From DATKWD01 sp963704815 (lineage in GTDB: Bacteria > Actinomycetota > Acidimicrobiia > Acidimicrobiales > Salinilacustritrichaceae), in assembly GCA_963704815.1 (NCBI GenBank), contig CAVPHU010000003.1:203646-267645 (forward strand): 64,000 nucleotides of DNA, written 5' to 3'. The notes beneath the pieces were generated by a model that was not told the origin of the DNA, did no database searches, and saw only the letters and a program-made list of their open reading frames with translations. Positions 1 to 8,440 of the stretch are shown here, piece by piece; the first letter of the stretch is position 1, and each line of letters opens with the position of its first letter. The position numbers and the translations under genes are program-made.

Positions 1-480
1 CGGCGCGCCGGTCTGATCATGACGTTCGCGGCCCCCTCGGCGGCCGCCGCGCTCCTGTGGCCGGCGACCCTCACCATCGGGCCACTCGCCATCGGCTCTG
101 GGCAACCGCTCGACCATGCTGTTGCGATCGTCATCGCCGCGACGGTGGTCGGGATCGCTGCGGTGCTCGCGCTCGGGGCGTCGGTGCGCCTCGGCCCCGA
201 CGCACCGGAGGCGATCCCGGCACCCGTGGCGACTCGTCCGCTCATCCTCGGAGCGGCCGCCGTCGCCGTCGTGCTCGCCTTGCTCTGGATTCAGGCGGTC
301 CCGGGGATGGTTGGGCTCGCCCTCGTGGCCGGCGGACCCGTGGGGATCGGGCTGGTCGTGTTCGACGGCTCGCTGCGCCGCAGCGGTCGGGCGGCCTCGA
401 CCGGAACCGCGGACCTCCGGTGGCGGCGGCATCGCAGCCAGGCCAAAACCGCCCCCCACGTTGACATTCCTGCCCGATGA
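1..480 (+). CDS. C-terminal part of a multi-pass membrane protein (5' end outside window)
   Basis: The frame is open from the first base to a TGA at 478-480, so the gene begins left of the window. An internal ATG at 19 is not necessarily the start. The translated part has at least three hydrophobic stretches (around residues 33-55, 74-92 and 96-115, counted from the ATG), separated by an acidic/proline loop, and ends in a basic tail rich in Arg/His that is probably cytoplasmic. I recognise no family. The last codons overlap the putative -35 element of the leuA leader transcript, so the gene probably ends close to position 480 and reads into the leu leader unless terminated. It is real by codon usage (strong third-position GC) and position; its function is unknown. 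Confidence 0.55.
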   Translation, partial: RRAGLIMTFAAPSAAAALLWPATLTIGPLAIGSGQPLDHAVAIVIAATVVGIAAVLALGASVRLGPDAPEAIPAPVATRPLILGAAAVAVVLALLWIQAVPGMVGLALVAGGPVGIGLVVFDGSLRRSGRAASTGTADLRWRRHRSQAKTAPHVDIPAR

Positions 481-489
481 CGGCACGCT
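461..489 (+). promoter_or_regulatory. putative promoter of the leuA leader transcript
   Basis: A perfect TTGACA lies at 461-466, followed after 17 bases by CACGCT at 484-489, a weak -10 with the A2 and T6 positions conserved. Transcription would begin about 496-497, which coincides with an in-frame GTG of the leader peptide, so the leader RNA may be leaderless. The -35 is strong and its position fits the leader peptide; the -10 match is poor. Confidence 0.45.
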
Positions 490-490
490 T

Positions 491-532
491 GTGTTCGTGA
501 AGCGGTTCCAGGACCTTCTCCTTCTGACGTAG
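491..532 (+). CDS. leuA leader peptide with four consecutive leucine codons
   Basis: A 13-codon reading frame starts at GTG 491 (a second in-frame GTG is at 497) and ends with TAG at 530-532. It reads V-F-V-K-R-F-Q-D-L-L-L-L-T. The run CTT-CTC-CTT-CTG at 515-526 puts four leucine codons immediately before the stop. Directly downstream are two hairpins and a U-rich tract, then leuA. This is the arrangement of a classical leucine attenuator: ribosome stalling at Leu codons under leucine starvation would change RNA folding and allow read-through into leuA. No clear Shine-Dalgarno precedes 491; if transcription begins near 497 the peptide would be translated leaderless from GTG 497. The codon run is seen directly; its regulatory role is inferred from the leu/ilv attenuator paradigm. 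Confidence 0.7.
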   Translation: MFVKRFQDLLLLT

Positions 533-533
533 G

Positions 534-600
534 CGAACACCGCCATAGGTGTTCGTCGAACCTCCTGCGCTCGAAAGAGCCGGGAGGTTCTTCAGTTTTC
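534..600 (+). promoter_or_regulatory. transcription attenuator hairpins upstream of leuA
   Basis: Two consecutive hairpins follow the leader peptide. Hairpin 1 has a perfect 8-bp stem (534-541 with 548-555) and a 6-nt loop. It begins two bases after the leader stop codon, so a ribosome stalled on the Leu codons would occlude it. Hairpin 2 pairs 558-565 with 583-590 (8 bp) and contains an inner 4-bp stem (569-572 with 577-580) capped by a GAAA tetraloop. It is followed by TTCAGTTTT at 591-599, as in an intrinsic terminator. I could not find a strong alternative antiterminator pairing by eye; only a weak 3-bp pairing between 551-553 and 559-561 is visible. leuA begins 29 bases after the U-rich tract. 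Confidence 0.65.
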
Positions 601-628
601 GACCCAAACCCGAGAGGACAATCAGCAG

Positions 629-2310
629 ATGCCCCCGCAACCTGCCCAGCCGAAGACGATGCCGTTCGAGAAGTACGTGCCGTTCCTTCCGCTGCCCCTC
701 TCGGTCGACCGCACCTGGCCCGACCAGCGCATCGAGAAGGCGCCCCTGTGGTGCGCGGTCGACCTTCGCGACGGCAACCAGGCGCTCATCGACCCGATGG
801 ACCCCAGCCGAAAGCGCCAGATGTTCACCACGCTGGTGGCCATGGGCTTCAAGGAGATCGAGGTCGGCTTCCCGTCGGCGAGCCAGCCCGACTTCGACTT
901 CTGTCGTCAGCTGATCGAGGAGGACCTGATCCCCGACGACGTGACGATCCAGGTCCTGACCCAGTGCGCGACCCGAGCTGATCGAGCGCACCTACGAGGC
1001 CATCGCCGGGGCGTCGACAGGCGATCGTGCACTTCTACAACTCGACCTCGGTCCTCCAGCGGCGCGTCGTGTTCGGTCTCGACAAGCCCGGCATCACCGA
1101 CATCGCGGTCAACGCCGCCAAGCTGTGCCGCAAGCTCGAGGAGACCGTGCCCGACACGCAGGTGCTCTACGAGTACTCGCCCGAGAGCTTCACGCAGACC
1201 GAGATCGAGTACGCCGTCGAGATCTGCGCCGAGGTCACCGACGTCATCGACCCAGGCAGCGACGAGAAGCTGATCCTCAACCTGCCGGCGACGGTCGAGA
1301 TGTACACGCCCAACATCTACGGCGACGTCATCGAGTACTTCCACCGCAACATCCCCAACCGCGACAAGGTCGTGCTGTCGCTCCATCCGCACAACGACCG
1401 CGGCTGTGCGGTGGCCGCCGCGGAGTTCGGCGTCATGGCCGGCGCCGATCGGGTCGAGGGCACGCTGTTCGGCAACGGCGAGCGCACCGGCAACGTCGAC
1501 ATCGTCACCCTGGCGCTCAACCTGTTCAGCCAGGGCGTCGATCCCGAGCTCGACCTGTCCGACATCGACCGCATCCGCCGGGTCGCCGAGTACTGCAACC
1601 GCCTGCCGGTCCACCACGCCACCCCTACGCCGGCGACCTCGTCTACACGGCGTTCTCGGGCAGCCACCAGGACGCCATCAAGAAGGGCATGTCGGCCCTC
1701 GACGACGACTACGACGATGTGGGAGGTCCCTTACCTGCCCATCGACCCGAAGCACGTCGGTCGCACCTACGAGGCCGTCATCCGGGTCAACAGCCAGTCG
1801 GGCAAGGGCGGCGTCGCCTACATCATGGAGTCCGAGCACGGGCTCCATCTCCCCCGCCGGCTCCAGATCGAGTTCTCGAAGTCGATCCAGCACGTCACCG
1901 AGGACACGGGTACCGAGATCTCACCGGTCGAGATGTGGGACCGGTTCGAGGAGATCTACCTCACCGACGGCCGGGTCGAACTCCGGTCGCAGGAGGTCAC
2001 CACCGACGACGACCGGGCCACGATCACCGCCCAGATCTCGGTCGACGGCGAGCCCACCACGGTGCACGGCGAGGGCAACGGCCCCATCGCTGCGTTCGTC
2101 GATGCGCTCCGGCGCGAGCTCGACATCGAGGTCGACATCGTCGACTACAGCGAACACGCCGCCAGCTCGGGCTCGGACGCGACGGCGGTCGCCTATGTCG
2201 AGGTGCAGACCCCCGACGGCGAGATCTGCTGGGGCGTCGGACGCCACCCGAGCATCCTGGCGGCCTCGCTCCGTGCAGTCGTGTCGGCGGTCAACCGCAT
2301 CGCACGGTGA
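629..2310 (+). CDS. leuA: 2-isopropylmalate synthase (frameshifted in this sequence)
   Basis: This enzyme condenses acetyl-CoA with 2-oxoisovalerate in the first committed step of leucine synthesis. The ATG at 629 follows a GAGAGG ribosome site. The protein shows the HMGL-like TIM barrel start with the DLRDGNQ metal/substrate motif (near residue 48), the LHPHNDRG metal-binding segment, the GNGERTGN motif, then the flexible linker and the C-terminal LeuA allosteric domain (from about residue 430). Total length is about 560 residues, as in the long actinobacterial form. Four frame breaks occur near 970, 1018, 1617 and 1715. Deleting one base restores the expected residues at three (an extra G in TGCGCGA, an A in TCGACAG, a T in GATG); one missing C explains the site at 1617. 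The domains are otherwise complete, so I read this as one functional gene with sequence errors. Regulation is likely by the leader attenuator just upstream and by leucine binding to the C-terminal domain. Confidence 0.95.
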
Positions 2311-2945
2311 ACCACCAACTCGCCAGCCTCGTGGTCACCGGCGACTCGGACCGGTGGCGCGAAGCCGGGTTCGCCGTCGACGACGACGAGATCCGCATCG
2401 GGTCGACGGCCATCTCGATCATCGACGACCTCGACCGCGTCGGCATCCTCGCTGCGCGCGTGGCGGGGACCGACGGCCCGGTGACCGAACCGGACGGGCT
2501 CCCGCTCCACGCCGCCGACCAGGCTGCGCCGCCGCCTGCGGTCGCGCCAGCCCATCCCAATCGGGTGACTGCGATCGATCACGTCGTCGCCATGACACCC
2601 GACCTCGACCGCACCGCAGCCGCCCTCGACGGCTTCGGGCTCGACCTCCGCCGGCGGCGCGACGCCGAACGGGACGGCCACGAGGTGCACCAGCTCTTCT
2701 ACTGGCTGGGCGACGTCATCCTCGAGGTGGTCCAGGATGCGCGCCTCGACGCCGACGCTCCTGCCGCGTTCTGGGGCCTCGCCCTCACCGTCGACGACCT
2801 CGACGGGACCGCGGCCTCGCTCGGACCGCTCGTCGGCGCGCCCCGACCGGCGGTCCAGCCGGGCCGCCGCATCGCGTCGCTGAAACGCGACGCAGGCCTG
2901 TCGGTCCCCATCGCCTTCATGACTCCCCACGGTTCTGCCGACTGA
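2307..2945 (+). CDS. VOC (glyoxalase/dioxygenase-fold) family protein
   Basis: The gene starts with GTG at 2307, overlapping the leuA stop (GTGA), so it is probably translationally coupled to leuA. The 212-residue product looks like a degenerate N-terminal module (about 1-70) plus a clear C-terminal VOC module (about 90-208). The latter begins with a beta strand containing IDHVV, has a YWLGDVILEVV strand with the usual metal-ligand Glu position, and ends with an IAFMTPHG strand. Such proteins in actinobacteria are annotated as glyoxalase/bleomycin resistance-like; the substrate cannot be told. A leucine-pathway role is not implied beyond co-transcription. The proline/alanine-rich linker between the halves is typical of a two-module protein. 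Confidence 0.75.
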   Translation: MNHQLASLVVTGDSDRWREAGFAVDDDEIRIGSTAISIIDDLDRVGILAARVAGTDGPVTEPDGLPLHAADQAAPPPAVAPAHPNRVTAIDHVVAMTPDLDRTAAALDGFGLDLRRRRDAERDGHEVHQLFYWLGDVILEVVQDARLDADAPAAFWGLALTVDDLDGTAASLGPLVGAPRPAVQPGRRIASLKRDAGLSVPIAFMTPHGSAD

Positions 2946-2962
2946 CCTAGGGTCCGGCGGCC

Positions 2963-3562
2963 ATGCTCGACCACGTCTTCCACGACGCCATCGGCGCCCT
3001 CCGCGCCGCGCTCGAGGCCGCGCTGCTCGAGCGTCAGGCGTTCGAGGAACGCTTCCAGGCCGATGTCCTGCTCGGCGACCTCAGCTGGGAGACGAGCTAC
3101 GGCATGCCCGGCGAGGGCTGGCCGCCCCGCGTACAGGCCGACCTCACCCTCGAGTGGCCGACCTGGGCCCAGACCGCCTACCGATCCTGGTACCTCGGAA
3201 CCGGCCTCGAGGAGGGTCCACGCATCGAGATCGAGCTCGTCCTGCGGGTACAGCGCCTCACCGACTCGCCCTCGCCCGAGCGCATCCTGGGCGTGTTGCC
3301 GGCCGAGAGCCCGCTCGTCGGAACCGAGCGCCTCGAACGACGGTCGGTGACGGTCGAGACCGTCTACGGACGCGACCTCGGTGCCGCCAGCTATGCGGTC
3401 GAGGTCGGCTACGAGGGCTCCTACGAGCTCGACGACGACACGCTCGAGGACGGCTCGATCCTCGACGCCCACTTCGGGGCGATGGGAGGATGGATCGCGT
3501 CCACGCTCGTGCGACTGGGCGACCTGCCCCTCGGCTACGCGCCCGAGGACGCCAACGACTGA
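2963..3562 (+). CDS. conserved protein of unknown function
   Basis: A 199-residue soluble, acidic protein begins with ATG at 2963, 17 bases after the VOC gene. It has no signal peptide or membrane segment. The first 35 residues are likely helical; the middle alternates charged and hydrophobic residues as in an antiparallel beta barrel, with paired aromatic strands (WPTWAQTAYRSWYLG, VETVYGRDLGAASYAVEVGY). I do not recognise the family. It sits in a rightward run with leuA, the VOC gene and an enoyl-CoA hydratase. Codon use matches its neighbours and there are no frame breaks, so it is a real gene. Confidence 0.65.
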   Translation: MLDHVFHDAIGALRAALEAALLERQAFEERFQADVLLGDLSWETSYGMPGEGWPPRVQADLTLEWPTWAQTAYRSWYLGTGLEEGPRIEIELVLRVQRLTDSPSPERILGVLPAESPLVGTERLERRSVTVETVYGRDLGAASYAVEVGYEGSYELDDDTLEDGSILDAHFGAMGGWIASTLVRLGDLPLGYAPEDAND

Positions 3563-3573
3563 AGGAGTCCACC

Positions 3574-4380
3574 ATGCCCACCGAAGCGTCGTCCCCTGAA
3601 GAGCCGGTGTTGCTGACCGAGATCAGCGAGCGCATCGCCACCGTCACGCTGAACCGGCCCCGGGCGCGCAACGCGCTGAGCCGTGCGCTGCGGAAGGCGA
3701 TCTGGAAGACCTTCACCGGACTCGACGCCGACGACGACGTCGACGTCATCATCCTCACCGGAGCCGACCCGGGCTTCTGCGCCGGGCTCGACCTCAAGGA
3801 GTTGGCGTCGGGCGACGACTCCCTCGGCGACACCGGTGCATCGGGGTCGACGTCCGCGAACCGTGGACCCATGCCGCCGATGAGCAAGCCCGTGATCGGC
3901 GCGGTGAACGGGGTGGCCATCACCGGCGGGTTCGAGCTGGCCCTGGCGTGCGACTTCCTGGTCGCCGGCGAGCACGCCCGATTCGCCGACACCCACGCCC
4001 GGGTCGGCATCATGCCGGGCTGGGGACTCACCGTCGAGCTCCCCGAGGCCATCGGCTTCCGTCGGGCCCGCGAGATGAGCTTCACCGGCAACTTCCTCGA
4101 CGCCCAGACCGCCTGCGAGTGGGGACTGGTGAACCGGGTGGTGCCCCACGACGACCTGCTGCCGACGGCCCGCGGACTCGCCGCCGACATCGTGAGCAAC
4201 GACCAGCAGGCCGTGCGGACGATCCGCACGACCTACCGACAGGGCTCCCTGGCCACTGGCGCCGAGGCGTGGGAGATCGAGGGTCGAGCCGCCGGCGAGT
4301 GGCAGGCCGACGGGGTCGATCCAGCCGAGATCGAGAAGCGTCGCCGACAGGTCACCGCACGGGGTCGAACCCAGGTCTGA
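3574..4380 (+). CDS. enoyl-CoA hydratase/isomerase (crotonase) family protein
   Basis: The ATG at 3574 follows a GGAG site eight bases upstream and gives a 268-residue protein, the usual crotonase length. Visible family features are the N-terminal strand region with TLNRPRARNAL, the oxyanion-hole loop GADPGFCAGLDL, and the second oxyanion segment GGFELALACD, where the Glu matches catalytic Glu144 of rat crotonase. At the position of the second catalytic glutamate (Glu164) the sequence reads DTHARVGIMPGWG, that is, His instead of Glu. This variant is common among mycobacterial-type EchA proteins and suggests the protein may not be a standard enoyl-CoA hydratase. Substrate is unknown. An 18-residue acidic N-terminal extension and a poly-Ser/Gly insertion after the first oxyanion loop are additional oddities. 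Confidence 0.85.
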   Translation: MPTEASSPEEPVLLTEISERIATVTLNRPRARNALSRALRKAIWKTFTGLDADDDVDVIILTGADPGFCAGLDLKELASGDDSLGDTGASGSTSANRGPMPPMSKPVIGAVNGVAITGGFELALACDFLVAGEHARFADTHARVGIMPGWGLTVELPEAIGFRRAREMSFTGNFLDAQTACEWGLVNRVVPHDDLLPTARGLAADIVSNDQQAVRTIRTTYRQGSLATGAEAWEIEGRAAGEWQADGVDPAEIEKRRRQVTARGRTQV

Positions 4381-4488
4381 GAGCGCGTCGCCCACGATTT
4401 GGGCCACGCCACACCGAGTCCGGCTACGGTTTGCGCCGTCGGGGCACACACCTGTGGCTCCGGCTCCAACTCTCCAGGAGGAACTCCC

Positions 4489-5656
4489 TTGCTTCAGCGA
4501 CGCTGGCTCCGGCTGTTCGCGGTCTTGCTTGCTCTGACTCTGGTTGCCGCTGCGTGCGGTGACGACGACGACAGCGAGACCTCGACCGGCGACGACACCG
4601 AACAATCATCGGACGGACAATCAACGGACGGTGAAAGCGCCGCATCGTCGGCGCAGGTCTCGCTCGACGAGCTCTGCCAGGAAGCCTTGGACCGGGGCGT
4701 CGAAGCGCCCGACGGCTTCACGGTTCGCCTCGTCACCGACATCGGCAAGGTCGACGACCGTACGTTCAACCAGTTCGCGTTCGAAGGCATGCAGGCTGCC
4801 GAAGAGTGCTTCGGGTTCGAGACCTCGTTCATCGAGACGCAGTCCGAGGCCGACTACGCCGCCAACATCGCCACCTCACTCGAGGGCGACCCCGACGCCA
4901 TCGTGACCGTCGGCTTCCTCATCGCGACCGACACCCTTGCGGCAGCCGAGGCCAACCCCGAGGTCAACTTCATCGGCATCGACCAGTTCCAGGAGGAGTT
5001 CCCACCGAACTACGTCGGCGTGCAGTTCCGTGAGGACGAAGGCGGCTTCCTCGCCGGTGTCGCCGCAGCGCAGCTGAGCGAGTCCGGTGTCATCGGCGTC
5101 GTCGGCGGCCGTGAGGACGTGCCTCCGGTCGTCCGCTACGTGAACGCCTACGAGACCGGCGCCAAGTCGGTCAACCCCGACATCGAGGTGCTGTCGATCT
5201 ACAACGAGTCGTTCAACGACCCGGCCAAGGGAGCCTCCGACGCCGAGCAGTTCATCGGTGAAGGCGCCGACGTCATCTTCGGCGCCGGCGGCCCGACCGG
5301 CTCGGCCGGTGTGGTCAAGGCCACCGAGCAGGGTCTCTGGGGCATCGGCGTCGACCAGGACGAGTACTTCTCGACCTTCGACGGCGGTTCGGCACCCGGT
5401 GCCGAGTTCCTGGCCACCTCGGCCATCAAGCGGGTCGACCTCTCGGTGTTCGAGAACATCGTCGCCCTGCATGGAGGGCACCTTCGAGGGCAGCCTGTTC
5501 GTCCTGACGGCCGAGAACGACGGCATCACCTACGCGCCGCCCCACGATGCCGACGTCCCCGAGGGCTTCGAGGAACTGCTCGAGGAGACTCGAGTCGGGC
5601 TCGCCGAGGGCACCATCGACATCGGCGTCGACCCCGTCACCGGGGATCCGAACTAG
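4489..5656 (+). CDS. BMP family nucleoside-binding lipoprotein (ABC transporter substrate-binding protein; frameshift near 5475)
   Basis: The likely start is TTG at 4489, seven bases after a perfect AGGAGG; the upstream ATG at 4399 would add a non-signal extension. The first residues form a lipoprotein signal peptide (basic MLQRRWLR, hydrophobic core, lipobox LVAAAC with Cys about residue 25), followed by an acidic Asp/Ser/Thr linker. The mature protein shows BMP/PnrA features: VTDIGKVDDRTFNQ near the start of the binding domain, a FIGIDQ strand, the KGASDAEQFIGEGADVIF segment and GIGVDQDEYF. BMP proteins bind purine or other nucleosides outside the membrane and deliver them to an ABC importer. 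The next genes encode exactly that importer plus nucleoside-degrading enzymes. One extra C near 5470 breaks the frame; the last 60 residues continue to the TAG at 5654-5656. Confidence 0.9.
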
Positions 5657-5686
5657 CACCACCGGCTCGGATCTCTGATCAACGTG

Positions 5687-5720
5687 AAGGCCCCGCTCTC
5701 GGCGACGAGCGCGGGGCCTT
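5687..5720 (+). terminator. intrinsic terminator-like hairpin between the binding protein and ABC genes
   Basis: A perfect 10-bp stem (AAGGCCCCGC at 5687-5696 with GCGGGGCCTT at 5711-5720) encloses a 14-nt loop in which CTC/GAG can extend the helix. There is no long U tract; CGCCGTT follows. It lies 30 bases after the BMP lipoprotein stop and 27 bases before the ATPase start. A partial terminator here would let the binding protein be made in excess over the membrane components, as often seen in ABC importer operons. Confidence 0.7.
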
Positions 5721-5747
5721 CGCCGTTGACGTGCAAAGATCACCACC

Positions 5748-7275
5748 GTGGGTGAGCCAGAAAGCGTTCCCGTGCTCGAGGCGCGGGGTATCACCAAGGA
5801 GTTCCCTGGTGTCATCGCCAACGAGGACGTCGACTTCGACCTGACGCAGGGCGAGATCCATTGCCTGCTCGGCGAGAACGGGGCCGGTAAGAGCACGCTC
5901 ATGAACGTGTTCTTCGGCCTCTACCAACCGACCGGGGGACAGATCCTCGTCCGGGGCGAACCGGTGTCGTTCAACAGCTCGGCCGACGCCATCGCCCGCG
6001 GGATCGGCATGGTGCACCAGCACTTCCAGCTGATCCCGGTGTTCACGCGTCACCGAGAACGTGGTGTTGGGAGACGAGGTCACCAAGGGCCCGCTGCTCG
6101 ACATGGCGACGGCTCGGGCTCGCATCGTCGAGATCGCCGAGCGGTACGGTCTCGATGTCGACCCCGACGCCCTCGTCGGCGACCTGTCGGTCGGCCAGCA
6201 GCAGCGGGTCGAGCTGGTCAAGGCCCTGTTCCGCGACGCCGAGATCCTGATCCTCGACGAACCGACGGCGGTGTTGACGCCGGGTGAGGTCGACGATTTC
6301 TTCGAGGTGGTGCGGAGCCTCGTCGACCGGGGCATCTCGATCGTGTTCATCACGCACAAGCTCCGTGAGGTGCTCTCGGTGGCCGATCGCATCACCGTGC
6401 TCCGCAACGGACGAACCGTCGGCTCGGCCGACCCGAAGGAATCGACCTCGCAGAGCCTGGCCAATCTCATGGTCGGGCGCGATGTCAGCTTCGAGGTCGA
6501 CAAGGCGCCGTCCGACGCCGGCGAACCCCGGCTCGAGGTCAAGAACCTCGTCGTGTCCGACCAGCGCGGCCTGGTCTCGGTGAACGGCATCGATCTCACG
6601 GTCCGCGCCGGTGAGATCTACGGCGTCGCCGGCGTCGAGGGCAACGGCCAGCGAGAGCTGGTCGAGGCGCTCACGGGTATGCGTCACGCCGATTCGGGCA
6701 CGGTGCACGTCGACGGCGTCGACATCACCAGTGCCAGCCCTCGAGAGGTCTTCGACCTGGGCGTCGGCCACGTCCCCGAGGACCGCAACCGCCACGGCCT
6801 CGTCGGTGCGTTCAGCGTCGCCGACAACCTCGTGCTGAACAGCTACCACCGGCCGCCCTTCCTCCGGAGGTTCGTTCGGCAGACCGCGGCGATCAACGAG
6901 AACGCCGTCGACCTCGTCGAGCGCTACGACGTGCGGACCCCGGGCATCGACGTGCCCGTGTCGACCCTTTCGGGCGGGAACCAGCAGAAGGTGATCATCG
7001 CCCGCGAGCTGGCCGGCGACGACGCCGTGTTGATCGTCGCCCAGCCGACCCGCGGTCTCGACGTCGGATCGATCGAGTTCATCCACTCCCGCATCGTCGA
7101 GATGCGCGATCACGGCGCCGCAGTCCTCCTCGTGTCGGCCGAGCTCGACGAGATCCTCTCGCTGTCCGATCGGATCGGCGTGCTCTATCGCGGCACCCTG
7201 GCCGGCGAATTCGACCGCGCCGACACGAACCGCGAGGGACTCGGACTCTTGATGGCGGGCGGGTCGGCGACATGA
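5748..7275 (+). CDS. nucleoside ABC importer, duplicated ATP-binding protein (frameshift near 6050)
   Basis: About 508 residues containing two ABC domains, as in NupA/YufO-type ATPases that partner BMP lipoproteins. Domain 1 has Walker A GENGAGKST (about residue 46), Q-loop VHQHFQL, signature LSVGQQQR, Walker B ILILDEPT and the switch ITHK. Domain 2 has a degenerate Walker A (GVEGNGQRE), signature LSGGNQQK and VLIVAQPT with Gln in place of the catalytic Asp-Glu pair. One competent and one degenerate site is normal for this family. The start is GTG at 5748. One extra G in ACGCGTC near 6050 shifts the frame; removing it restores FTVTENVVLG. The stop overlaps the permease start (ATGA). Confidence 0.92.
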
Positions 7276-8440
7276 GCGACGACGCCACCCCGCCGACCGA
7301 CGATCCCGAACCCAGCGCAGCAGCCGAGCTCAAGAAGACCTTCGATCTCCAGCCGGTGCTCGTCCCGTTCCTGGCCATCGTCCTGGCCGTCCTCATCGGC
7401 GGCATTCTCATCGCCGCCATCGGCGACAACCCGATCGAGGCCTACTGGGCCCTGCTTCGCGGCATGTGGGGCAACTCCGACCGGATCGCCGCGTCGCTCG
7501 CGCGCTCTGCACCCTTCATCGGCGCGTCGCTCGCGGTGGCTTTCGCCTTCCGGGCCGGGCTGTTCAACATCGGCGCCGAAGGCCAGCTCCTCATCGGGGC
7601 GACCGCAACCGCATGGGTCGGCACCTGGGCCATGTTCGGCGACACGCCCGCCATCGTCCTCGTCCCCCTCCTGCTCATCGCCGGTACGATCGGTGGTCTC
7701 GTCTGGGGCGGCATCCCCGGCGTGCTGAAGGCGCGAACGGGCGCCCACGAGGTGATCGTCACGATCATGCTCAACAACATCGCTGCGCTCTACGTGCGCT
7801 ATCTCGTCAGCTCGCAGGACCCGATCATCCTCCGGGACGAGACGGCGAGCGTGCCACGGACGGCAGTCGGTCCCGAAGGGCGCCCGACTCCCCGAGATCG
7901 TCGACATCGAACCACCCCTGCACATCGGCATCATCATCATGATCGCGTTGTGCTTCGTGGTCGCGTTCCTCGTCAACCGCACCCCGTTCGGCTTCGAGAT
8001 CCGCACGGTCGGCACCAACCCGGATGCCGCCCGCTACGCCGGCATGCGGGTGAACCGGACCATCATTCTCGTGATGGCGCTCTCGGGCGCCTTCGCCGGC
8101 CTCGCCGGATCGACCGAGATCCTGGGCACCAGCGGGTTCCTCAGCCCCGGCGTCTTCGTGGCCATCGGGTTCGACTCGATCGCCATCGCCCTGCTGGCCC
8201 GCGCCAACCCCTACGGCATCATCCCCGCTGCCATCCTGTGGGGGTCGATGCTGTCGGGATCCGGCCTGATGCAGCAGGAGACCGGCCTCTCGATCGACGC
8301 CGTGCGCATCGTGCAGGCCCTCGTCCTGCTGTTCGTGGCGGCTGATGTGATCGTTCGCACGGTGTTCCGCATCAAGAAGGGCGAAGGCAGGGGCCTTCGA
8401 GACCACGAGCATCACCTCGGGCTGGGGTGGCGGCACATGA
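7272..8440 (+). CDS. nucleoside ABC importer permease, first subunit (frameshifts near 7875 and 8390)
   Basis: The ATG at 7272 overlaps the ATPase stop. The protein is a BPD_transp_2-type permease of about 388 residues: a 25-residue cytoplasmic N-terminus, then 8-10 hydrophobic segments, including the first (VLVPFLAIVLAVLIGGILIAAI) and the family hallmark FRAGLFNIGAEGQ near residue 95. The motif TGAHEVIVTIMLNNIA and, after the first shift, FEIRTVGTNPDAARYAGM mark the conserved cytoplasmic coupling region. Two single-base insertions explain the breaks: an extra G in GTCGGTC near 7877, and a GGGG instead of GGG near 8388. With both removed the protein ends at TGA 8438-8440, overlapping the ATG of the next permease. 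It works in the inner membrane with its partner permease and the duplicated ATPase. Confidence 0.88.

Noticed and set aside
4380..4488. Riboswitch in the leader of the BMP lipoprotein gene
   Set aside because: The 108-base gap holds only a possible TACGGT -10 (4425-4430) and AGGAGG; no purine-aptamer-like conserved core is visible.
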